20,150 nucleotides of DNA from contig JAEYXR010000129.1 in assembly GCA_023431215.1 (NCBI GenBank), positions 1-20,150 on the forward strand, given 5' to 3'. The position numbers and the translations under genes are program-made. Below the pieces are notes generated by a model. The model was not told the origin of the DNA. It saw only the letters and a list, made by a program, of their open reading frames with translations, and searched no databases. Numbering within the stretch: position 1 is the first letter of the stretch; each line of letters begins with the position of its first letter. The DNA is from Bacillota bacterium. Lineage in GTDB: Bacteria; Bacillota; Clostridia; Oscillospirales; Ruminococcaceae. Positions 14,684 through 20,150 of this stretch are shown piece after piece.

Positions 14684-14729
14684 AGAAGAAGCCTATGGCA
14701 ACCAATCAATTATGGGAGAGATGAAGCCA

Positions 14730-15443
14730 ATGAATCCTAAATATAAGCGCATTGTGCTCAAAGTGAGCGGTGAAGCCCTGGCTGGGGCAAACGGCTTTGG
14801 TATCGATTATGATACTGTGCTGGCTATCTGCCAAAGCATTAAAAAATGCACCGAGCTGGGTGTAGAAGTAGGAATTGTGGTAGGTGGCGGTAACTTTTGG
14901 CGTGGCCGTTCCAGCGGTAAAATGGATCGCACTCGTGCTGACCATATGGGAATGCTGGCTACCGTTATCAACTCTCTTGCTTTGGCAGATGCGTTGGAGG
15001 CACTGGAGGTAGACGCGCGTGTTCAAACTGCAATTTCCATGCCCGCCATTGCAGAGCCTTATATCCGCAACAAGGCAGTACGCCACTTTGAAAAGGGCCG
15101 TGTTGTAATTTTTGGATGCGGCACCGGCAACCCCTTCTTTTCTACAGATACCACAGCAGCGCTTCGTGCTGCAGAGGTAGATGCAGACATTATTTTTAAG
15201 GCAACCATGGTAGATGGGGTTTATGACAAAGATCCTAAAAAATACGCAGATGCCAAACGTTATGAGGAAATATCTTTTAGTGAGGTTCTCAATCAAAAAT
15301 TATCAATCATGGATATGACAGCGGCATCTCTTTGCCGTGACAACAAAATGCCCATTTTGGTATTTAGCATGCAGGATCCCGAAAATATTTTCCGTGCAGT
15401 AAGCGGTGAAAATATTGGTACTGTTGTAAAGGAACTTGGCTAA
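14730..15443 (+). CDS. pyrH: Uridylate kinase (UMP kinase)
   Basis: The 237-residue cytoplasmic enzyme phosphorylates UMP to UDP and belongs to the amino-acid kinase fold. YKRIVLKVSGEAL at 5-17 holds the phosphate-binding Lys11. VGGGNFWRG is at about 51-59, with DHMGMLATVINSLAL after it. GTGNPFFSTDTTAALRAAE is the UMP/ATP segment, and KATMVDGVYDKDPKK follows. In the family it is a hexamer controlled allosterically by UTP and GTP. ATG 14730 was chosen because GGGAGAG (14714-14720) lies 9 nt upstream; ATG 14712 and 14721 would overlap or touch that site. It is followed by frr in the conserved order. Confidence 0.97.
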   Translation: MNPKYKRIVLKVSGEALAGANGFGIDYDTVLAICQSIKKCTELGVEVGIVVGGGNFWRGRSSGKMDRTRADHMGMLATVINSLALADALEALEVDARVQTAISMPAIAEPYIRNKAVRHFEKGRVVIFGCGTGNPFFSTDTTAALRAAEVDADIIFKATMVDGVYDKDPKKYADAKRYEEISFSEVLNQKLSIMDMTAASLCRDNKMPILVFSMQDPENIFRAVSGENIGTVVKELG

Positions 15444-15493
15444 TTTGTGAGATAAACATTTTTTTCTGGTTGTTGCACAAACAGAGAGCTTTG

Positions 15494-15510
15494 ACCCGCG
15501 GGATGCGGGT
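15494..15510 (+). repeat. Short GC-rich hairpin between pyrH and frr
   Basis: ACCCGC (15494-15499) and GCGGGT (15505-15510) enclose 5 nt. No T run follows, so it is not a terminator. It may act as an mRNA stabiliser or processing site between pyrH and frr. Confidence 0.45.
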
Positions 15511-15539
15511 GATAATAGTAGTAAGAAAGGACGACCAAA

Positions 15540-16094
15540 ATGAATCCTGAACTGAAAATTTACGAAGAAAAAATGACAAAAACTATTAATGTGCTGGTGA
15601 GCGATTATGCGGCCATCCGTGCTGGACGTGCAAACCCCGCTATTTTGGATAAGATTTCTGTTGATTATTACGGCGTACCTACCAAGGTAAATGCCCTTGC
15701 ATCCGTATCTGTTTCTGAGGCACGTACACTGGTAATTCAGCCTTATGACAAGAGCACCCTGAAAAGCATTGAAAAAGCAATTCAGACCTCTGATATTGGC
15801 ATCAACCCTAATAATGACGGTTCTGTAATTCGTCTTACATTTCCCCAGCTTACCGAGGAGCGCAGAAAAGAAATCTGTAAGACCATTGCCAAACACGGTG
15901 AAGAAGCCAAGGTTGCCATTCGTTCTATTCGGCGTGACGCCAATGATAAAATAAAGGCAATGAAAAAGGCTGGCGAAGTTACCGAAGATGATCAAAAGAA
16001 TTTGGAAAATCAAATTCAAAAAGTAACTGACAAATTTATTGATGAGATTGATAAAACTGCCGCAGCCAAGGAAAAAGAAATTCTTGCTATTTAA
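15540..16094 (+). CDS. frr: Ribosome recycling factor
   Basis: The 184-residue protein acts with EF-G to split post-termination ribosomes. The family pattern is complete: MTKTINVLVSDYAAIRAGRANPAILDKISVDYYGVPT in the first helix and hinge, then VQPYDKS-type and INPNNDGSVIRLTFPQLTEERRKE segments. It ends with a long basic helix, RRDANDKIKAMKKAGEVTEDDQKNLENQIQKVTDKFIDEID. Length is the usual 185 or so. ATG 15540 follows AAAGGA (15526-15531) with 8 nt between. It lies 96 nt after pyrH and before a terminator-like hairpin. Confidence 0.98.
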   Translation: MNPELKIYEEKMTKTINVLVSDYAAIRAGRANPAILDKISVDYYGVPTKVNALASVSVSEARTLVIQPYDKSTLKSIEKAIQTSDIGINPNNDGSVIRLTFPQLTEERRKEICKTIAKHGEEAKVAIRSIRRDANDKIKAMKKAGEVTEDDQKNLENQIQKVTDKFIDEIDKTAAAKEKEILAI

Positions 16095-16118
16095 ATTTAT
16101 ACTATTTATCTAATGACG

Positions 16119-16157
16119 AAGGATCAAGGGCCCATTTATGGGCCCTGGTTCTTGTTT
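16119..16157 (+). terminator. Terminator-like hairpin between frr and uppS
   Basis: The arms 16119-16133 and 16140-16153 form about 14 bp around the loop ATTTAT. The core GGGCCC/GGGCCC is uninterrupted, with one bulged A and two wobbles further out. The tail, GTTTGGTTTATTTATTT, is only moderately T-rich. It may be a leaky terminator separating frr from uppS. No clear new promoter was seen before uppS. Confidence 0.6.
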
Positions 16158-16188
16158 GGTTTATTTATTTACTTTGGGGAGGTCAATC

Positions 16189-16917
16189 ATGGAAGAAAAG
16201 TTAAAATTGCCACCTTCCCATGAGCTTTTGCCCCGTCATGTAGGGTTTATCATGGATGGTAACGGAAGATGGGCGCAGCAGCGTGGCTTGCCACGAGAAA
16301 TGGGGCATCGTGCAGGGGCCGATGCTTTTTCTAAAATAGTACGCTACTGTCAGAAAATTGGCATTCAGACCGTAACAACTTACGCATTTTCTACCGAAAA
16401 CTGGAAGCGTCCAAAGCAGGAAGTAGATGCGCTAATGGACTTGCTGGGTCAATACTTAAAAAATATTTCTCAGTTTCAAAAGGAAAATGCAAGGCTAAAT
16501 GTTCTTGGTAATGTTTCTGTCTTACGTAACGATCTTAGGGCCACAATTATTGAGGCACAGGAAAAGAGTAAGAATAATACCGGTATCACCATCAACATCG
16601 CCCTGAATTATGGCGGCCGTGATGAAATTGTACATGCAGCCAGAAGGATAGCCGATGACTGCTGTACAGGAAAGCTGAAACCGGATCAGATAAATGAAAC
16701 TCTATTTTCTCAATATCTTTATACAAAGGGCCAGCCAGACCCAGATGTAATCATCCGCCCCAGTGGTGAGATGCGCTTGTCAAATTTCTTGCCCTGGCAA
16801 TCAGCCTATTCTGAATTTGTATTTATGCAGGTGCTATGGCCGGATTTTACTCCCGAGCATTTTAATTACGCGCTTACTGAATATGCAAAGCGTCAAAGAC
16901 GTTTTGGCGGTATATAA
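16189..16917 (+). CDS. uppS: Undecaprenyl diphosphate synthase (cis-prenyltransferase)
   Basis: The 242-residue enzyme adds isopentenyl units to farnesyl diphosphate to make the C55 carrier lipid used for peptidoglycan and teichoic acid synthesis. The active-site stretch HVGFIMDGNGRWAQQRGLPREMGHRAG holds catalytic Asp23. TYAFSTENWKRPKQEV follows, then LNYGGRDEIVHAARRI. The C-terminal IPP-binding motif IIRPSGEMRLSNFLPWQSAYSE begins near residue 188; Pro replaces the usual Thr in RTSGE, a mild variation. ATG 16189 has GGGGAGG (16176-16182) 6 nt upstream. An earlier in-frame ATG at 16138 lies in the terminator-like hairpin. cdsA follows 63 nt later. Confidence 0.96.
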   Translation: MEEKLKLPPSHELLPRHVGFIMDGNGRWAQQRGLPREMGHRAGADAFSKIVRYCQKIGIQTVTTYAFSTENWKRPKQEVDALMDLLGQYLKNISQFQKENARLNVLGNVSVLRNDLRATIIEAQEKSKNNTGITINIALNYGGRDEIVHAARRIADDCCTGKLKPDQINETLFSQYLYTKGQPDPDVIIRPSGEMRLSNFLPWQSAYSEFVFMQVLWPDFTPEHFNYALTEYAKRQRRFGGI

Positions 16918-16980
16918 TAAAACCAATTCGTCTTTTCAACAATTCTAAGCTGTATTCCAGCGAAAAGGGGTTTGACACAT

Positions 16981-17838
16981 TTGAAACAACGACTGATTTC
17001 GGCAGCAGTGGGATTGCTTGTCCTTGTTGTAGCCATTATCTTTTTTGATACCTTACTGGTAAATACTCTGGCAGCCGCCATTTGCGCCATGGCTGTTTAT
17101 GAACTGTTTCATGCTGCAGGACTTAGTAAATACCGCCTTTTAGCAGTGGTTAGTGCTCTTTATTGTGTTATGCTGTTGTTTACCAATACAACCCTTGTGT
17201 CTGCAATGTTTTTACCGTTGACACTGCTGTATATTATTCTGTGTTTTATCTATCTCCTGATGGAGCACGAAAGTCTTAGTGTTCTGGCGTTGTGCTATTG
17301 TTTTTTGACAACCGGTTTGGTTGCAATGTCTTTTTTCAGCCTGGTTCAAATGCGAGATGAAACCAATGCTCAATTAGGCCTTTTTTATTTGATTCTATCC
17401 TTTGGTTCTGCCTGGTGGTCAGATACGGGGGCATATTTTGTCGGGACCTTTTTTGGTAAACATAAGCTATGCCCGGGCATCAGCCCCAAAAAAACCGTAG
17501 AGGGATTAATCGGTGGTGTAATTACTGCAATTTTGTGCAATTTGCTGGTTTGTTTCATATTTACCCAAATTTCGGCAATGATAGTGCCTTTTGGCTATTT
17601 TGCTACGCCGGTTAAGATTAATTATGTTGCGGTGGCACTCATGACACCTACACTTTCTTTACTGGGTGTACTCGGAGATTTGTCCGCTTCTGTCATCAAG
17701 CGGCAAAATGGAGTGAAAGATTTTGGACATATTATGCCTGGGCACGGTGGAGTGATGGACCGTTTTGACAGTGTCTTATTTATCAGTCCGGTTGTTCTGC
17801 TAATTTCCCGGATATACCCCTTAATTGTCGGCCTTTAA
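16981..17838 (+). CDS. cdsA: Phosphatidate cytidylyltransferase (CDP-diacylglycerol synthase)
   Basis: The 285-residue integral membrane enzyme converts phosphatidic acid and CTP to CDP-diacylglycerol, the precursor of phosphatidylglycerol and cardiolipin. There are about seven or eight hydrophobic segments. The cytosolic signature GDLSASVIKRQNGVKDFGHIMPGHGGVMDRFDS, with its metal-binding acidic residues, lies at about 233-264. KKTVEGLIGGV is near 170. The start is a TTG at 16981: AAAAGGGG (16963-16970) is 10 nt upstream and the protein begins MKQRLISAAVG, as relatives do. An earlier TTG at 16972 is too close to the site. dxr normally follows in Firmicutes but does not here. Confidence 0.95.
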   Translation: MKQRLISAAVGLLVLVVAIIFFDTLLVNTLAAAICAMAVYELFHAAGLSKYRLLAVVSALYCVMLLFTNTTLVSAMFLPLTLLYIILCFIYLLMEHESLSVLALCYCFLTTGLVAMSFFSLVQMRDETNAQLGLFYLILSFGSAWWSDTGAYFVGTFFGKHKLCPGISPKKTVEGLIGGVITAILCNLLVCFIFTQISAMIVPFGYFATPVKINYVAVALMTPTLSLLGVLGDLSASVIKRQNGVKDFGHIMPGHGGVMDRFDSVLFISPVVLLISRIYPLIVGL

Positions 17839-17853
17839 AATTTACACAAGGTT

Positions 17854-17881
17854 TTGACCCCCTGTCATATTATGTTAATAT
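17854..17881 (+). promoter_or_regulatory. Candidate promoter for rseP-ispG
   Basis: TTGACC (17854-17859), 16 nt, then TAATAT (17876-17881), only 15 nt after the cdsA stop. A start near 17888 gives a leader of about 138 nt that includes the strong hairpin at 17915-17942. It would uncouple rseP-ispG from uppS-cdsA. Confidence 0.5.
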
Positions 17882-17914
17882 TTTAATGTTATCATATCCA
17901 ATAGGTAAACTAAA

Positions 17915-17942
17915 ACAAGGCGGGGATTCTTCCTCGCCTTGT
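17915..17942. repeat. Strong 12-bp inverted repeat between cdsA and rseP
   Basis: ACAAGGCGGGGA (17915-17926) pairs with TCCTCGCCTTGT (17931-17942), with one G-T pair and a 4-nt TTCT loop. On the plus strand no T run follows. On the minus strand the hairpin is followed by TTTTAGTTT, the layout of an intrinsic terminator facing the other way, although no minus-strand gene is present. It is either an mRNA leader structure or a leftover from a rearrangement. Confidence 0.7.
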
Positions 17943-18025
17943 GCATATCCTAGTATTGTTCGTTCATATTGCTGTATAGAGAAAACTTGGTGCTTTAGAT
18001 TTTGGAAAGATGAGGTCTTGCCGTT

Positions 18026-19123
18026 TTGGGAAATATCATTACAACAATTATACTTACTTTGGTGGTTTTTGGAGTAATCATTACACTGCATGAGCTGGGA
18101 CATTTTATTTTTGCAAAGCTTTTTGGTGTGCGCGTAAATGAGTTTTCCTTTGGAATGGGACCAAAACTATGGGGCAAAAAGGTTGGAGAAACGTTGTATG
18201 CCGTTCGTGCTTTTCCCATTGGTGGTTATGTAGCCATGGAGGGCGAGGACGAGGACAGTGCAGACGGCAGGGCCTTTTGTAACAAAAAACCATGGCAAAG
18301 GTTTATCATTCTGTCTGCTGGTGCTGTTATGAATGTCATTTTGGGTTTCTTCATTTTGGCGGCACTTACCGGAAAAATGGACCTTTTGGGCACCAATGTG
18401 GTAGCCAACTTCCATGAAAACTCCGTATCTCAAAACTACCTGCAAAGCGGAGACAGAATTATAGCAGTAAACGGCTACAAAACCCCAGGGTATAATGATG
18501 TGATCTTTCAGCTGGTGCGAGATGAAGATAGTGTAGTAGATATTACTGTGCTTCGCAAAGGAGACCTAAAGCTTTCTTCCTGGCAGCGGTGGCTGGCAGG
18601 CATGGGAATAGGAGAAAACAACATAGGAGAGAAAACTACTGTTACCGTGCCTTTTAATGTTCAGCAATACCAAGATGGAAGCGAGAGCATACAATTAGAT
18701 TTTGTTTTTTATGGTGTAGAAAATACATTTATCAATGCAGTTTCTTATTCGTGCCATTGGACCGCCTCGGTTGTTCGGCAGGTATGGTATTCACTCATGG
18801 ATATTTTGACCGGCAGATTTGGCCTCAAAGAAATTTCCGGCCCTGTGGGCACCGCTACCATCATAGGAGAGGCTTCTTCTCGCGGCAATGATTCTTTGAT
18901 GATGATAATAGCATTTATCACAATTAATATTGGTGTCTTTAATCTGCTGCCGCTGCCGGCTTTGGACGGAGGTAGGCTGTTCTTCCTTGTTGTTGAAATA
19001 CTTTTCCGCCGTCCGGTACCTGCAAAATATGAAGCCTATGTGCATGCAGTGGGACTCGTTTTGTTACTGGGGCTCATTGCGGTGGTGACATTTAGCGATA
19101 TACTAAAAATATTTGCAAAGTAG
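18026..19123 (+). CDS. rseP: Site-2-type membrane zinc protease RseP/RasP
   Basis: The 365-residue intramembrane metalloprotease cuts membrane-spanning substrates such as anti-sigma factors and leftover signal peptides. The first hydrophobic segment holds HELGH at residues 22-26, giving two zinc-binding His and the catalytic Glu. The last membrane region holds NLLPLPALDGG at 306-316, with the third ligand Asp314. A PDZ domain (about 120-200) with QSGDRIIAVNGYKTPGYNDV lies between them. The start is a TTG at 18026, with GAGGT (18012-18016) 9 nt upstream. The gene comes directly after cdsA in this genome, with a 187-nt gap. ispG follows 12 nt later, so the two are surely co-transcribed. Confidence 0.96.
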   Translation: MGNIITTIILTLVVFGVIITLHELGHFIFAKLFGVRVNEFSFGMGPKLWGKKVGETLYAVRAFPIGGYVAMEGEDEDSADGRAFCNKKPWQRFIILSAGAVMNVILGFFILAALTGKMDLLGTNVVANFHENSVSQNYLQSGDRIIAVNGYKTPGYNDVIFQLVRDEDSVVDITVLRKGDLKLSSWQRWLAGMGIGENNIGEKTTVTVPFNVQQYQDGSESIQLDFVFYGVENTFINAVSYSCHWTASVVRQVWYSLMDILTGRFGLKEISGPVGTATIIGEASSRGNDSLMMIIAFITINIGVFNLLPLPALDGGRLFFLVVEILFRRPVPAKYEAYVHAVGLVLLLGLIAVVTFSDILKIFAK

Positions 19124-19135
19124 GAGTAACATGTC

Positions 19136-20150
19136 ATGAACCAGCGACGTAAAAGCAGAGAAGTTAAAATAGGCAAAATAATTGTTGGGGGACAGAATCC
19201 AATTGCGGTTCAGACAATGCTCAATGCCCAACCCGAGGATATAGAAGGGAACATTCAGCAGGCGATAGAAGTAGTGAAAGCAGGATGCGATATCATTCGC
19301 ATTGCTGTTCCAGCAATGGAGGATGTTCGCCTAATCTCCAAAATAAAAGAACAGATAGACATTCCTATTGTGGCAGACATTCAGTTTAGTCACCGTCTGG
19401 CCATAGAATCCGCATATGCCGGTGCAGATAAAATTCGTATCAATCCCGGCAATATTGGGGATGAAAGCCGCATCAAAGAAGTAATTACTGCCTGTAAAGC
19501 TAAAAACCTTCCCATACGTATCGGAGTCAACTCAGGCTCATTGGAGAAGGAAGTACTGGAAAAACATCAAAGCGCTACGGCAGATGCGCTGGTAGAAAGT
19601 GCATTGCTCAACATTCGTTGTTTGGAACGCTATGATTTTACTCAATATCTGGTGGCAATCAAATCCTCTGATGTTGGACGTACCATTGATGCTTATAGAA
19701 AAATAGCTGCACTTACCGACTGCCCATTGCATTTGGGGGTTACAGAAGCCGGCACCGAGCGGATAGGATTGGTTAAGTCTTCCATTGCCATTGGCTCCCT
19801 TCTGAGTGATGGCATAGGAGATACCATTAGGGTATCTCTAACTGCTCCTCCGGTAAAAGAAATTTATGCCGGTCAGGATATTTTAAAGGGTGTTGGATTG
19901 TGGAGCAAAGGGCCTAAATTTGTTTCTTGCCCCACTTGCGGACGTTGTAAAGTAGATTTACTTGACATTACCCAGCAGGTAGAGAAAGCCTTAAAGGACT
20001 GTACCAAGGATATAAAAATTGCCATTATGGGTTGTATTGTTAATGGACCGGGGCAAGCAACAGACGCCGATATTGGTGTGGCCGGCGGTCCAAAGGAATG
20101 TATTTTATTCCGCTATGGTAAAGAAGTACGTCGTGTACCCCGTGAAAATG
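19136..20150 (+). CDS. ispG: 4-hydroxy-3-methylbut-2-en-1-yl diphosphate synthase, C-terminus cut by the window edge
   Basis: The visible 338 residues make up nearly the whole enzyme, whose usual length is 350-370. It converts MEcPP to HMBPP in the MEP route to isoprenoids, using a [4Fe-4S] cluster. The TIM-barrel begins with VKIGKIIVGGQNPIAVQTM, followed by VADIQFSHRLA and KIRINPGNIGD. Cluster ligands are expected at Cys265 and Cys268 (SCPTCGRC) and Cys300 (MGCIVNGPGQ). The fourth ligand is normally the Glu in GPGE, but here residue 307 is Gln (codon CAA). ATG 19136 follows AGGAG (19122-19126), which overlaps the rseP stop. No frameshift was seen. Its product ultimately supplies isopentenyl units to UppS, so the neighbourhood is functionally coherent. 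Confidence 0.93.
   Translation, partial: MNQRRKSREVKIGKIIVGGQNPIAVQTMLNAQPEDIEGNIQQAIEVVKAGCDIIRIAVPAMEDVRLISKIKEQIDIPIVADIQFSHRLAIESAYAGADKIRINPGNIGDESRIKEVITACKAKNLPIRIGVNSGSLEKEVLEKHQSATADALVESALLNIRCLERYDFTQYLVAIKSSDVGRTIDAYRKIAALTDCPLHLGVTEAGTERIGLVKSSIAIGSLLSDGIGDTIRVSLTAPPVKEIYAGQDILKGVGLWSKGPKFVSCPTCGRCKVDLLDITQQVEKALKDCTKDIKIAIMGCIVNGPGQATDADIGVAGGPKECILFRYGKEVRRVPREN

Noticed and set aside
15491..15516. TTGACC and GATAAT before frr as a promoter
   Set aside because: The spacer is only 14 nt and is taken up by a GC-rich hairpin.
15303..16019. 238-codon open frame on the minus strand over pyrH and frr
   Set aside because: It is antisense to two unmistakable conserved genes, has no convincing ribosome site, and its residue pattern looks like a complement of coding sequence.
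17886..18077. Open frame of 63 codons as a possible dxr remnant
   Set aside because: Its translation has no similarity that I can see to reductoisomerase motifs, and it overlaps the start of rseP in another frame.

Overview
The window looks like a chromosomal core region of a low-to-moderate GC, endospore-forming Clostridia, probably a relative of the Oscillospiraceae/Ruminococcaceae. The reasons are a spoIIGA-sigE-sigG sporulation cluster, a YlmC/YmxH-type spore protein, Firmicute-style Shine-Dalgarno sequences, several TTG/GTG starts, and the rpsB-tsf-pyrH-frr-uppS-cdsA-rseP-ispG housekeeping order. Genus assignment is not possible from the sequence alone. No tRNA, rRNA, CRISPR array, insertion sequence or prophage was seen.

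Layout. Positions 1-409 (minus) hold the start of a chromate-type (CHR) transporter. It is divergent from hppA (759-2849), a K+-dependent-type membrane pyrophosphatase, and both genes have near-consensus vegetative promoters. After the hppA terminator lies a decayed CBS/CorC (hemolysin-C/CNNM-like) pseudogene (about 2973-3587). Next is a branched-chain amino-acid block: leuA, an unrecognised membrane-anchored protein, and cimA, closed by a strong terminator at 7561-7610. The sporulation block follows: spoIIGA and sigE, then a class I glutamine amidotransferase (peptidase C26), then sigG and a strong terminator. A convergent amidase gene and a Cys-rich YlmC/YmxH-family gene with a sigma-E-like promoter follow. 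The right half is translation and envelope biogenesis: rpsB-tsf, pyrH-frr, uppS-cdsA, and rseP-ispG (ispG is cut by the window end).

How the genes work together. leuA and cimA are paralogous Claisen-type synthases that feed leucine and isoleucine synthesis. SpoIIGA activates pro-sigma-E in the mother cell, and sigma-G then acts in the forespore. uppS, cdsA, rseP and ispG serve isoprenoid carrier lipid, phospholipid and membrane proteolysis functions.

Most of the window is ordinary core genome. The observations that deserve a second look are these. The sigG Shine-Dalgarno can be sequestered by a leader helix. A metabolic amidotransferase gene sits between sigE and sigG. dxr is absent from its usual place between cdsA and rseP, where a promoter and a 12-bp hairpin are found instead. 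IspG has Gln in place of the conserved Glu iron-sulfur ligand. A sigma-E-like promoter precedes an extremely Cys-rich spore-family protein. The CBS/CorC pseudogene carries multiple lesions. I did not find convincing evidence of a wholly new multi-gene system.
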